This document shows positions 12,829-23,656 of a stretch of 64,000 nt of DNA, in pieces. The position numbers and the translations under genes were made by a program. The notes beneath the pieces were generated by a model. That model was not told the origin of the DNA. It worked only from the letters and a program-made list of their open reading frames with translations, and ran no database searches. This stretch comes from Arthonia radiata. Lineage: Eukaryota; Ascomycota; Arthoniomycetes; Arthoniales; Arthoniaceae. How positions within the stretch are numbered: position 1 is the stretch's first letter; every line of letters starts with the position of its first letter. The stretch covers positions 2,682,336 to 2,746,335 of the forward strand of contig PSQN01000016.1 of the NCBI GenBank assembly GCA_002989075.1, written 5' to 3'.

Positions 12829-14218
12829 ATGGGTGGCACCTTCGACCCGACCAACGTGGACCTCACAAACGCCTCCGACGACCTCATTAGGCAGGTCACT
12901 TGCTACTTCCAAGAAGGAGACAACGAATATAATGGATCGCTCGGTATGTGGATTGCGTTGGTGACACCCGAGGCGGCTCTAACGCGTGCTTCATGCAGGT
13001 GCCCGGATTTCTGCGCTCTTCGTCATCCTGGTCGTTTCAACGTCTCTTACCTTCTTTCCGGTACTCGCGGCAAGAGTGAAATGGTTCAGAGTTCCGCTCT
13101 ACTTCTACCTCTTTGCGCGATATTTTGGTGCTGGAGTTATCGTTGCGACTGCGTTCATCCAGTGAGTGAACCTACTTCCCCGCTCTTCTTGAAGACGCAA
13201 GGGAGATCTAATCAGATTGATCGCATTGTGCTAATTTTACCATAGCCTACTTGAGCCAGCGTACGAAGCAATCGGGCCTAACACATGCGTGGGCATGACA
13301 GGCGGGTGGTCACAGTACTCATGGCCGCCCGCCATCTCACTTACTTCGGTCTTCGTGATCTTTCTGATGGACTTCGGGGCCGAGCGCTACGTGGAGACGA
13401 AGTACGAGTACCCGCATAACGACGTCGATCTCGAGCACATCGTAGTCGCCGGAGACCCAGCTCACGACGAACCCAACGGACAAAGGCCCAGTGGAGGACT
13501 GGACCACCGCTTCCTGCACAGCGGAGACCAGCGCGACGACCTTCACGAGCGCGCCCAGAGCGCCAGAGCAGCACGCACCGGAAGCATAAGTGAGGATGGC
13601 TTGGACAAGAAGATCTCGAATGCCGACGGCCACGGTAAGGACGTGGAAGCCGGTGAGCGCGGCAGATCCGCGGACCTCAGCGCACTGCGTCACGGCCACG
13701 CTGAGACTGCCGAGGAGCTTGAGCAGTCCTTCCACATGCAGATTGCCGCGTTTCTGATTCTCGAGTTCGGTGTCATCTTCCACTCTGTCATCATTGGGCT
13801 CAATCTTGGCACTGCAGGCAAAGAGTTCAGCACGCTCTACCCCGTGCTCGTCTTCCACCAGAGCTTCGAGGGTCTGGGTCTTGGTGCGCGTATGTCTGCG
13901 ATTCCATTCCCCAGCCGGTATAGGTGGCTACCTTGGATTCTGTGCCTGTGCTATGGCCTCACAACGCCTATCGCTATTGCCATCGGTTTAGGTGTGCGCA
14001 CGACCTACAATTCAGGCAGCTTCACCGCGAACGTGGTGTCAGGGGTGCTGGACGCTACGAGCTCGGGTATATTGCTGTGGACGGGTCTGGTCGAGCTGCT
14101 GGCGAGAGACTTCTTGTTCGATCCAAAGCGGACGAAGGACAACAAAAGGCTTACGTTCATGGTTGGATCGACCGTTCTAGGGACGTTGCTGATGGCGCTG
14201 TTGGGCAAGTGGGCCTAA
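12829..14218 (+). CDS. ZIP-family zinc/metal transporter
   Basis: Predicted plasma-membrane Zn2+ importer of the ZIP (SLC39/ZRT) family. Exons are 12829-12943, 12999-13161 and 13246-14218 (introns 55 and 84 bp), giving 416 residues. Hydrophobic helices TM1-TM3 lie in exons 2 and 3. A long, charged loop rich in His, Asp and Gly follows (about residues 145-245, including HGKD and LRHGHAE). TM4 contains HSVIIGLNLG and TM5 HQSFEGLGLGAR, the paired ZIP metal-site signatures. The protein ends in a short hydrophobic helix (LLMALLGKWA), as ZRT1/ZRT2 do. The two splice junctions restore SLGARISALF and AFIHLLEPAYEA, both typical of fungal ZRT proteins. Whether it is the high- or low-affinity paralogue cannot be told from sequence alone. 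Confidence 0.93.
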
Positions 14219-14471
14219 AGGAGCATGGTGACAAACAAGCCGTCATGAGACTTGAATTATGATGGAGGCACTCTGAAGATACCATAAAATGTACAGTGTC
14301 CGAGTTGAAGAAAGTCCTTCGCGTAGGAACGAATGGCATACTTTCTCACGCTTCTGGCTCTTGTGAAAGTCGAGGGCTGAGGGTGACTAGGTCAAATGAA
14401 CATTGCAACGCTGATGCGCCGTTAGCTCGTCTCAAGCTGTCTTGATTTCAATGAGCGACCCCCGCTAATTT

Positions 14472-14496
14472 ACGCGTCTACTTTTCGCGCACGCGT
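14472..14496 (+). promoter_or_regulatory. Paired ACGCGT MCB elements with TTTTCGCGC between, upstream of ORC4
   Basis: ACGCGT occurs at 14472-14477 and 14491-14496, with TTTTCGCGC (an E2F/SCB-like core) at 14482-14490 between them. They lie about 80-100 bp before the ORC4 ATG. ACGCGT is the known MBF (Mbp1/Res) site driving G1/S transcription of replication genes in fungi. Function here is inferred. Confidence 0.6.
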
Positions 14497-14518
14497 GCCA
14501 TTGACTTGGGTTTGCAAG

Positions 14519-14572
14519 GTAAGATACAGAGTGGCCCACTCTCTTATTTTGAGCCCATACTGATCAATACAG
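14519..14572 (+). other. Probable 5'UTR intron of ORC4
   Basis: GTAAGA at 14519, a branch-like ACTGATC, and ACAG ending at 14572, two bases before the ATG at 14575. Splicing it out would remove the in-frame upstream Met codon at 14506 from the mRNA context, supporting the MSDTPR start. Confidence 0.6.
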
Positions 14573-14574
14573 TC

Positions 14575-16656
14575 ATGTCAGACACTCCTCGAGCGTCCAA
14601 AAGGCGCAAGATCACTCCTGCAGAAGATGCTCCAACACCCGAGACACCCGCAAGCACACGGAGATCAACCCGCCGTTCCGAGCGCATTGTACCTAAATCT
14701 GATTTGAAAGAGACGATAGCGAGCACACCACTGCCATCACGCCGCTCGCGAAGAGGTGCAATTGACGGAGAGAGAAGTGAAGCTCACGACGAGACACCGC
14801 CTCAGCGCCCGTCCAGAAAAAGCCAGCCGAAGAGGACACCTGCTCGGAAGCAGGCTAAAGGAGATGGCAAGAGCCGGGACATAGGCGGAGAAGCAGCGGA
14901 GCAGGCTGACACGCCTGCTACTCATTCAAGCAGGGCAAATCGACGCAAAAAAGGGGAACAGCATAAGGCAGCAACGCCTACTTCTGCCCGTGCAAGGCGG
15001 GAGAAGGAAAACGAGCAGGATGAGACAGAGCAAGTCAGCTCTGTTAATGCCAATGGTGTCAACTACGAGGCTGAAATGGACGATCTCGAAGAGGCGGACG
15101 ACGATGAACATCTCGAAGACGACGAAGCTGCCGATGGTGCGGAAGGTGACCAGCAAATCGTTGACCCTATGGCAGTGGTAAACGAGCCACCGCATATCAG
15201 CTCTGTACGCGTAACAGACACAGATGTCCTGCCACATACTTCTCAATATGATCTATTACGGCACGTCGCGCTCTCCAAGCTGACATCTCGCCGCGCAACT
15301 CTAATACGACACCTCAGTCCCCAACGCACGCAAGTGCAGCAGCTGCTGTCCTCCACCGTCACAGCCGGTCAAGGCAGTTCACTCCTACTGCTCGGCAGCC
15401 GCGGCGCAGGCAAATCCGCAATCGTCGACTCAGTCATCAACGAGCTATCAACAGACCCCATGAACATCGCCTCAGACGGCACCCCAAACTTCCACGTCAT
15501 ACGCCTCAACGGCCTCATCCAGAACGACGACAAGCTCGCGCTCCGCGAGATCTGGCGCCAACTCGGCCGCGAGATGGAAATCTCAGACGACGAGCACAAA
15601 GGCCTGAACTACGCCGACACCTTAGCGAGCCTACTCGCGCTCCTCAGCCATCCCACCGAACTCGCTGCGCAGCTGCCCATGGACGTGCAAATGGACACCG
15701 ACAGTCACCGCCCACCCTCCGCGCACGACAACAAACTCTCCAACGCCGTCCTCTTCCTCCTCTCCGAATTCGACGCCTTCGCAGCCCGCCCCCGCCAAAC
15801 CCTCCTCTACAACCTCTTCGACATCGCGCAGTCCCGGAAAGCGCCCATCGCCGTCCTCGGCATGAGCACGCGCATGGACTGCGCGGAGATGCTCGAAAAG
15901 CGCGTGAAGTCACGATTTAGCCACCGCTACGTCCACGTCTCGGCGCCGAAAACCTTCGACGCGTATCTCGACGTCTGTAGATCGGCTATTACCGTCTCCA
16001 CTGCGGAGTTGACTTACGACGAACAGCAGTCGCTCGCTTCCCTCCCGCCGGACACGCTGGATGCCTGGAACGCCGCGGCTGAGACGTTAATTGCGGATTC
16101 GAGCCCCCTAAGAACACATCTTGAGCAGACGTACCACACCACCCGCTCCGTCCCCACGGCGTTCAGCATCCTGCATCTCCCCATCGCTACGCTCGCACCC
16201 TCCTCTTCCAGCCAAATCCCGCAGCTGAACCCCATAGCTCTCCCAGTACCTACCGCTGCGCTCACATCTCCCAAACTGCTGCACCTGCCTTCCCTCCCGC
16301 ACCTCTCCCTCGCGCTCCTCATCGCCGCTGCCCGGTTGCCCCTCCTCACTGGCACGGACGTCGTTTCTTTTCCCCTCGCGTACGACGAATACCGCTCTCT
16401 GGCTACGAAAGCGCGACTGTCGGCGAGTAGCGGCGGCGCGCAGGTACATGGAGGTGTCGCCGGCAGGGTGTGGGGGAGGGAGGTGGCGAGGGGGTGTTGG
16501 GAGGGGTTGTGTGAGGCTGGGTTGATAATTGAGGAGGAGAGGGGTGCGGTGGGGTTAGGAACGGGGAGATGTGATGTTGCGCTTGAGGAGATTGTGCCGG
16601 CGTTGGGCGCGGGGGCGGTGGAGAAGGTGTTGGGGAGGTGGTGTCGGGAGCTTTAG
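14575..16656 (+). CDS. ORC4: Origin recognition complex subunit 4
   Basis: Predicted AAA+ subunit of the six-part ORC that marks replication origins and loads MCM helicase. One exon, 693 residues from MSDTPRASKRRK. The first ~210 residues are disordered, basic then acidic, with RRSTRRS-type and poly-Asp/Glu tracts. The AAA+ domain has Walker A GSRGAGKSA at about residue 280 and a Walker-B-like LFLLSEFDAFA, matching the degenerate form in Orc4 proteins. A winged-helix region forms the C-terminus. The middle of the gene is very rich in C-ending codons. The MCB pair just upstream fits a cell-cycle-regulated replication gene. Confidence 0.92.
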   Translation: MSDTPRASKRRKITPAEDAPTPETPASTRRSTRRSERIVPKSDLKETIASTPLPSRRSRRGAIDGERSEAHDETPPQRPSRKSQPKRTPARKQAKGDGKSRDIGGEAAEQADTPATHSSRANRRKKGEQHKAATPTSARARREKENEQDETEQVSSVNANGVNYEAEMDDLEEADDDEHLEDDEAADGAEGDQQIVDPMAVVNEPPHISSVRVTDTDVLPHTSQYDLLRHVALSKLTSRRATLIRHLSPQRTQVQQLLSSTVTAGQGSSLLLLGSRGAGKSAIVDSVINELSTDPMNIASDGTPNFHVIRLNGLIQNDDKLALREIWRQLGREMEISDDEHKGLNYADTLASLLALLSHPTELAAQLPMDVQMDTDSHRPPSAHDNKLSNAVLFLLSEFDAFAARPRQTLLYNLFDIAQSRKAPIAVLGMSTRMDCAEMLEKRVKSRFSHRYVHVSAPKTFDAYLDVCRSAITVSTAELTYDEQQSLASLPPDTLDAWNAAAETLIADSSPLRTHLEQTYHTTRSVPTAFSILHLPIATLAPSSSSQIPQLNPIALPVPTAALTSPKLLHLPSLPHLSLALLIAAARLPLLTGTDVVSFPLAYDEYRSLATKARLSASSGGAQVHGGVAGRVWGREVARGCWEGLCEAGLIIEEERGAVGLGTGRCDVALEEIVPALGAGAVEKVLGRWCREL

Positions 16657-17027
16657 GGTGGGTGGGTAAAGGGAGAGTGGGGTTGCGGATGGGGTGAGTG
16701 AGTGAGTGAGTGCTCTGTATGGTTTGTATAGAAGTGAGAACGTGAATGCTACATCCGACCCAGCTGTTTACGACGACTGGTAGATGAGTGATTTGGATAG
16801 TTTATATAGAAGTGAGAAAGCGTCTGCTACATCCAACCTTGCTGCTTACGAGGACAATCGCATCTTCCGCGACTCCAAACGGCGTGTCAAGCACACATCT
16901 CCCCAAACATCCATATCACACCCACTAGCCTCAATACCAGGCGACATGCCCATCTCACACTGCCTCCTCTCCGAAACTGTTTCATCACCAAATCACCTCT
17001 TTTTCCCGCTACACGTCAACTCCCACA
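16657..17027. other. Convergent 3' region ORC4 / EED
   Basis: Both flanking genes end here. It contains a (TGAG)4 tract at 16695-16710 and a diverged 57-bp duplication, listed separately. A short ORF at 16784-17038 derives partly from the duplication and is not considered a gene. Confidence 0.6.
16721..16855 (+). repeat. Imperfect 57-bp duplication, 78-bp spacing
   Basis: Segments 16721-16777 and 16799-16855 match at about 46 of 57 positions by eye, sharing TATAGAAGTGAGAA and GCTACATCC. The 21-bp spacer carries no further copy. It looks like an old local tandem duplication in non-coding sequence. Confidence 0.7.
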
Positions 17028-19183
17028 TCACCGCCTAAACACATAAACCCGCCCATACGTCCCCCCAACGACACACCACTTCCCATCCGGGCTCCACGCA
17101 ACGCAATACCCAATCTCCTTGCTCTTGGTGTCCCTGCCTGTGGTGTGCTTTGACGTGGGTAGTGTTGCGGTCTCGTGCGCGCGGATGGGATTGAAGGGCC
17201 CGCTGCGTGGGGGGCGTGGCACTGGTGTTGCTGGGGGTTGGGCTGACGTTGCTGGTGGCGCTGGAATTGATGGGGGTTGAGCTGGGGTTGCTGGGGTCTG
17301 CGCTGGGGCTGGCGTTTGCGCTGGCGTTTGCGCTGGGGTTGGGATCTGCGCCGGCGTGGGGGTTGAGACTGCAGCGGGTGCGGCTGGGGTGACTGGGGTT
17401 TCTGCTGCGGCTAGTGCGGCTGGTGCTGTTTGTGCTGGGTCTGTTGGGGAGTTTTCGGGGGCTGGTGGTGGGTTTGGTGATGCCTGGGGAGAGTTTGCGG
17501 ACTCCGGCGGTTGGCTCGGGGTCTTTGTTGTCGTGCTTGCTGTTTCTGCTGTCGTCTTTGCAGGCTCCGGTGCAGGTTTCGCTGTCTCCCTCGCTGCCTT
17601 GGAGACCGCGTCTGGAGTCTCCGGCAAAGGTTCGGGTGGTGCCCGTGACGCCTGTGCCTTTTCTGGCGCTTCCGATCTCTCCAATCGTGCCAGGTCCCAA
17701 AAGAACAATTGGCCGTTCTGGTTCCCGGCGGCCAGCGTGGGAACCTGACCTGCAGGGTGCGAAAGGGCGAAGCGCATCCAGTAGCTCTTGGAGTCGGGGA
17801 GCTCGAGGGCGGCGAGTTGGCGCCAGGAGCGGCCGAAGCAGGACCTGGTTTGACTGTCAGCAACGCTAGCATATAGTGTGGATGCATGGTCATCATAGTC
17901 TCCTTGCCTGAGCTTGGCAACGCAATGGCGCCGCGCGAGTGAGAAAGCTTACCAAATGTCTTTGCTGTACCGGCGGGGAGGCAGCGCAGGCGGATCCGCG
18001 CAAGGGTTGAAGCCGGCGATTGACCAGATGAGGACGCGGTTCGTCTTGAGGTCGCCGGAGGCGCATTTGGAGATGAGGAGGTCGCCATGAAAGAGGACGC
18101 AGTCGACTTTGTCGTGGTGTTGTTCGTGGGAGCGAAAGTGCGGATTTGGGATTGTGAGGGGCTCGTCGGTGCCGGTGGAATGATCGGGGAGGGTGGGGAT
18201 GTGCCACTGAAGAGGATTAGTCATTGATCTCAACGGGATTTGGGGATGGGAAGGAGGGATCAACAAGGAGGGTGTCGGACTGGGACAGCGACGTACAACG
18301 CAGACTGCTGAGTCCATGCCGCCGGAGACGAGCCACTGGCCGGAGCGGTGGAAGGAGATGCTGAGAGGCGCTTGTCGGTGTGCGTCGGGGCCTGCGAGGA
18401 CTGCAGCGAGAGGGTTGTGCTTGTATCGGTCACCGAGGTGCCAGATGCGGATTGAATAGTCGTCAGACGCAGACGCTAGAAGTTGTGGATCGAGTGGTGA
18501 GATGGCGAGATCTTGAATTGCGCCTCCATGTCCTGAGAGAGTGCGCACCAGCGTCCCATCGATAATGTCGAAGACTTTGATGGTCGCCTTCACACCTGAC
18601 ACGCAGATAAGGGGATGGCCCGTCGCAGGATCATATGTCCAGCAGACAGAGTTGAGGTCGGCTGCGCCGTCTTTGTCGGTGAACCAGCGGAGGACTTCAG
18701 CGCCCTTCTCAGGGTCGTCGGAGACGCGCAGGACGATGGTGTTTAGGTTACCGCAGAGTGCGAAGACAGGTAGGCTTCCGGGTGTTGGGAAGGGATAGAA
18801 CTTGAGGTCGTAAACGGCGAATTGACCTTTTTGCCAGCGATGCTCTTCGTGGAATCTGGAGTTAGGTAAGGGCCAGTCGAAGATGTCGATGATGCTGAAG
18901 AGTGTGGGGAAACTGGGAAACGCAGTGTGCGATACCATGATGATAGCTTCACAAGTCGATCGCCTCACGTGCCTGGCGTCCCAGGACCGTTGCCCTTCAG
19001 GTCAGAGAGCTGCCAATCGATGTTGTGATACCTGTTGATTGCAGATGATTGTACAGGCAAGAGGTACTTCTGTCTGTGATTACGTCGTCGATATGGCTTC
19101 AAGATCTGAGTGCAGAGAGGGAAAAGGGATGGTATGGAAATCTACGCGACGAGACAGACGCCGAGTATGGTTCTACTTCGCAT
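17028..19183 (-). CDS. EED: WD40 Polycomb subunit EED homologue (PRC2)
   Basis: Predicted EED/ESC WD40 subunit of PRC2, which deposits and reads H3K27me3 in facultative heterochromatin. Exons: 19183-19160 (tentative), 19105-18969, 18855-18297, 18206-17953, 17844-17028; 596 residues, phases consistent. Family-like stretches include AVYDLKFYPF, LNSVCWTYDPATGHPLICVSG, SGHGGAIQDLAISPLDPQLLASASDDYSIRIW, SISFHRSGQWLVSGGMDSAVCVW and the final CVAWSPDGKWCVVGG. Exon 2 adds NRYHNIDWQLSDLKGNGPG. An in-frame Met at 18938 lies inside what I read as the 113-bp intron between exons 2 and 3. Between the last two WD segments sits a Pro/Ala/Thr-rich insertion of about 165 residues (17190-17685). The first exon has a weak GTCTGT donor. 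Confidence 0.85.
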
Positions 19184-20250
19184 TGTTCTATTGAGGTTCG
19201 GCCATCTCAATAAGTAAAAGAGATGGCGGGGAACAGATGGGATGAACGGGTTCTGAATGAGACGAGAACACTGCGATCAGTACGTAGACACATTCTTGCA
19301 CCATCTGCATCGTCTACAACGGACCTTCACAGAGTACTGACAGACATCTGAATGACATGTCGCTGTATCATGGGGTGGGGGTACGAGAAAGACATGCACG
19401 TGACCTGATAAAAGGAATTGGAGTTCCGATGCGATGAAACGACGTCACTAAATGGGAGTTAGCGCGGCGCTAAGCCCAAATGCTCTGCAGCGACTTTGCG
19501 AGCAAGCACTGCACCGGCAATCACTCTCTCGCCCGTCGCCGCCCAGAGCCAGATATTCACCTCTTTGACCGTTCACCTCGTCATCCATACTCGCTCCCCT
19601 CTGCCTAGAATCTCCCTCTCGCAGCCGCGCCTCGTTACCTTGCAACAGCTGTTTTTACCCTTATTGGCAACTCGGAGCATACCCGTTGCGGTCCGAGCTT
19701 TCCCTTCTTCTCTCCGCTTCATCGCCGCAACCTTCGACATTTCTCGACAATCCCACTCACCCCAATTGCCTTTCGATTTTCGCGTTGCTTTTCTTTCAAA
19801 CATGAGCAGCCCTTCCTGACCATCGAGCTGCAGCATTCAGGTCTTTCACACGAAGCTCGCTCTCACGTCGCCACGCGCTTCTCCCACCGTCTCGCTCTCA
19901 CTCACACACCACAGTACGGAGCTACGATCACACCCTGCTCTTGTACTACCCAGTTGAAGAGTCTGTTCCTACCCTGAAGGTACCATTTGCATCAACGACC
20001 CTTATTCTACGATCTCCAGTGCCACCGGATTTGGCTCATCGACCCCGCTCAGCCAGTCTGTGAAGCCCCGTTGTCACACAAAGTTCCTCACCTGCAAATA
20101 ACGCCTTGGGTTTCTGCGCATCGCCATCGAGCTGCGCCTGCGTCTCTGAATCTGTCTCAAGGATCAGCCGTGGCTCCACTCGTCTGCTGCGTGTACTCAC
20201 AGGCCCCTCGTCACTCTCGATAGCAGCGTGCTCTGGGGCCAGCAAGCAGA
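19184..20250. other. Divergent promoter region EED / PAS gene
   Basis: About 1.07 kb between two divergent genes. From about 19530 to 19870 the plus strand is strongly pyrimidine-rich, as in the core promoters and leaders of many filamentous-fungal genes, so the PAS-gene transcript may start near 19850 (inference). No gene is seen. Confidence 0.5.
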
Positions 20251-22109
20251 ATGGAGACGACTTTTATAACGATTCATGGTACGTAAATTGGACCAGGCAC
20301 CAAATACTAGCTGACCATCCTCGCTGTAGATCTGACCCCGGATGCTCGCATTCTGTATTCGTCTGACTCTATCGTCGACGTCCTTGGATACGCCCCTGGG
20401 GATGTCGTCAGTAGATCATGTTGGGACTTCTTCCATCCAGAGGAACTGCCAATAGCAAAGGAAAAACACGGCCATGGCGTGGCAACGGACAAGGCGGCCA
20501 TGCTCAACTATTGCAGAATGAAGGATAGAGATGGCAACTATGTTGGCTGTGAGGTGGTCTTCACTGTTGTCTACGACGTGCTAGTTGGATGCACAAGCAT
20601 ATACCGTCGAGGACTCAAGAGCCATAGTATGTGTCCCCCCAGTAGAGACAAGCACAGTATACTAACACTTCAACAGAGCGCGCCGCCGAAGCACCCGTCG
20701 TTCGCCGTCTCTTCTCTACATCACCGAAAGACCCTCGATACCACATGCTGTCACATCTGTCAGCCAAGTTCGCAGCGCCGTCAGTATCCCAAGACCATGA
20801 GCCTCGCACCGCCCTCTTCTTGAATCGCTTCACACGAACACTGACAATCATGTATGCCACGAATGGCCTCTCAGGGCTTCTGGGCCTCTCAGGTTCGGAG
20901 ATGATAGGCAAGAGCTTCTACTATTGCATCCAGGAGAACTGCTTGCAAGACGCGATACGCTGCCTAGAGAATGCAAAGTCTAATGACTCTATCGCCTATC
21001 TACGCTTCTGGTTCCGCGACCCTCGAGTGGACACTTCATACAGCAGCGATTCAGACAGCCCTCCTACACAGATGGACGTGGATCAACAGCCTCCTCGTTA
21101 TGGAACTAGCAGTAGCGATGACAGTGAAGGTAGTACGTTTCAGCGCAGTTTCCACAACAGCAGACCCGCTGCCCGTCCGTTTCCAGGTCTAGAGCGCCGC
21201 GAGCGCTCGTCTGCCGATAGCCAGGCAGTCTCATCCGACGACAGTGTCGAACCCATGGATACTTCTGGACAGAACCTGCGGGCTCCGATTGAAGACCCCG
21301 ACTCGCGAGGTTCGTCTGGAGACTCAAACATGTACACGCATGAGAATGTCTTTGGAGAGCTTCGACATCATCGATCGTCGGCGTCCTCTGTATCGAGGTC
21401 TTCGAGTGGTCGATTCAATCCTATCGAGCTCGAAGCTGTCGTGTCATGCACATCAGACGGTTTGGTTGTCTGCTTACGACGCGCCAAGCATGGCACTCCT
21501 CTGAGTGCTTTGCAGCCGCCACAACCGAGCTATGCCAATGGCCTCTTCGCCGTTCCTTGGGCAACCAACCCTATCTATCCAGACGTACCAGATCAGCAGC
21601 CGCACTTCGCCACACGACCTGATATCTCCCCTCCGCCTGCCGCAGTTCCACAGGCAGCCCAAATGGCTGCGGCGGACAACACCGGTCCTCCTACCGGGTC
21701 GGATTTCATGAGTTCTATCCGCGACATTGCGATTTTCGCGTGGGCGTTGACTGGCATCAATGGATCACTCGCTGAATACGGCTCGGGGTCGCCTCATGGC
21801 GAGTCCCAACCGGCTGCTGGGCTTCCTATCTGGATGCCGGACCCTATTCGTGAACGGCAGACGGTTGGAGGTGGATCTCATCCGGAACAGCGACCCAATG
21901 GCTATCACCCCGTACAGAGCTGCCAGACGGCGTTCTTACGACCTGCTATGCAGGGCAACAGCCCAGTGCATGGAGATGCATCCACCTCGGCAGGCACATC
22001 CGCCATTTCAATGGATAATGTGCAGGGCAGCCTGCCGATGCCGTGGGCCTCACAGCCACAGTCACACCCACAGCAGACTGCGTACGAGCAGCCCTTCCAA
22101 CCTTCGTGA
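20251..22109 (+). CDS. Two-PAS-domain protein, unknown function
   Basis: Predicted sensory or regulatory protein, possibly a transcriptional co-regulator. Exons are 20251-20278, 20330-20626 and 20677-22109 (introns 51 and 50 bp); 585 residues. PAS 1 spans about residues 10-110 and includes ILYSSDSIVDVLGYAPGDV and SCWDFFHPEELP. PAS 2 (about 150-220) includes FTRTLTIMYATNGLSGLLG and GKSFYYCIQENCLQDAI. The rest is low-complexity Ser/Pro/Gln/Asp-rich sequence. No flavin-binding LOV cysteine motif (NCRFLQ) and no GATA zinc finger were found, which argues against a white-collar photoreceptor, though the PAS folds resemble that group. It shares a promoter region with EED. Similar proteins probably exist in related fungi, but I do not recognise a characterised member. 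Confidence 0.85.
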
Positions 22110-22776
22110 GGTTTACTGCTCTGACAATCAATTCAAAGACAAGCCCGAAGTACCACCAAATCATATGCCAGCAAGAGTAGCTGGATGTTGTCGCACAATC
22201 ATCGAAGAATATGTTGAAGACTCACGGAAGAATCTGTAATAGAATACACCTTCGAAATGCCTCACGCGAAGTACATCAGCGCCAGTTAGCAATCGCACGG
22301 CCTGCTCAAGATGTCACGCGGATGGACACATTTCGAAGCTTTGCAACAAAAGCATTGTATAAGTATACTAAGCATGGAGTAGGAGACAAGCATGGCTACC
22401 ATTAAGCCTTGGTGGGAAATCACGAAGCATGGACCGGCGCTTGATTACGAACAGGAAGATGAACGAAATAATGTCAATGTTGAATGATCGTACCCATGGC
22501 ATGGGGGATAATGCTAGCGACGGGGACGGTGGCTGCTCTGAGAAACGAAAATAGCTTGATACCCAAAACATGATTGCCGCTCTTTCAAGTCTCCGGTAAT
22601 GCAATTGTTCATTGATGCTCCTATGCCTCGATCAATGACCGTTGTTTGCTCGGGTTTTAGTCCTCGTAACTTCATCACGTGAAATGTCTTGGCAAGGGAG
22701 CTCGGCAGCTTCAATAACAGCTCCGGGAAATGTGGCTCTACGACTCTACGCTCGTCTCCCACACGACAACCCAGAC
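22110..22776. other. Intergenic between PAS gene and ATP16
   Basis: No supported gene. Short minus-strand ORFs lack recognisable features. It contains the PAS-gene 3' end and the ATP16 promoter. Confidence 0.5.
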
Positions 22777-23656
22777 ATGAACGCTCTCAGACTCACGAGG
22801 GCTGCGGCTCGTTTCAGACCGGCTGTTGCACGTCCGGCTTTGCAGCGCCGCGCATACGCCGACGTCGCATCCGACAAAATCCAGCTCTCCCTTACCCTCC
22901 CTCATCAGGTACGCTGCTCTGTTGGAGAGCTCTTCTGCCGATTGATTGAGCACCAGCACTGACTTGCGATGATCAGAGCATTTTCAAATCGACAGATGTG
23001 TACGACCTCCCTCCAGACACCCTTGTCCCCGCCTCGGTCTCAAACTCAAATGGTGAATATACGCTGAGACGAGACATCACATAGTGTACAGGTCAACATA
23101 CCCGCAGAGTCTGGCGAGATGGGTGTTTTAGCGGGCCATGTACCGTCTATCGAGCAGCTGAAGCCGGGCCTAATCGAGGTCATCGAAGAGAGCGGAGGTA
23201 GCAAGCAGTTCTTCCGTACGTTGCTGCGAACGAACACGAGCTCGAATACCGTATACTGACGGAAAATTACAAGTATCTGGTGGCTTCGCTGTGGTTCAGC
23301 CTGGCTCGAAGCTCAGCATCAACGCCGTGGAAGGATACTCGCTGGACAGTTTCAATGCGGACGTACGTCAAGACTCCGAATTCGCAAGAGCACAATGCAA
23401 TACATCTGATTGGAGGCATTGGCGAGGACAGAACAAGCTGACTTTCATGAACAGGCCGTCAGAAATCAGATCACCGAGGCACAAAAGATCGCAGGTGGCA
23501 GCGGCAGCGAGCAAGACATTGCAGAGGCCAAGATCGAATTAGAGGTAGGCTATGACCATTGAAACGTGTCGCGTTGATGCGTTGGAACAAGCTATTGAAG
23601 AGGCCTGTACTGACTGTGATCAGGTTCTCGAGAGTTTACAAGCGGCACTCAAGTAG
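22777..23656 (+). CDS. ATP16: Mitochondrial F1Fo ATP synthase delta subunit
   Basis: Predicted central-stalk subunit of the F1 sector (bacterial epsilon equivalent). Six exons: 22777-22908, 22977-22999, 23085-23215, 23274-23362, 23455-23544, 23624-23656; 165 residues, all phases fit. Exon 2 is only 23 nt. The N-terminus is a mitochondrial presequence rich in Arg and Ala (MNALRLTRAAARF). Family-typical stretches follow: KIQLSLTLPHQ, VVQVNIPAESGEMGVLAGHVPSIEQLKPG and GGFAVVQPGSKLSINAVEGYSLD. The C-terminal helix hairpin is encoded by exons 5 and 6. Five introns in a 0.5-kb coding sequence make this the most intron-dense gene of the window. Confidence 0.93.

Larger units (their letters stand above)
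14219..14574. other. ORC4 promoter and 5' leader
   Basis: This is a compact intergenic region downstream of the ZIP gene. It carries two MCB elements and a probable 5'UTR intron, each listed separately. Confidence 0.6.

Noticed and set aside
17035-17700. Long ORFs in other frames and on the opposite strand across the EED insertion
   Set aside because: They are by-products of Pro/Ala/Thr-rich low-complexity coding DNA; the WD40 frame explains the sequence.
18856-18938. MVSHTAF as the EED start codon
   Set aside because: The segment ends in a near-ideal branch point and acceptor, and an upstream phase-matched exon provides a more plausible N-terminus; kept only as an alternative.
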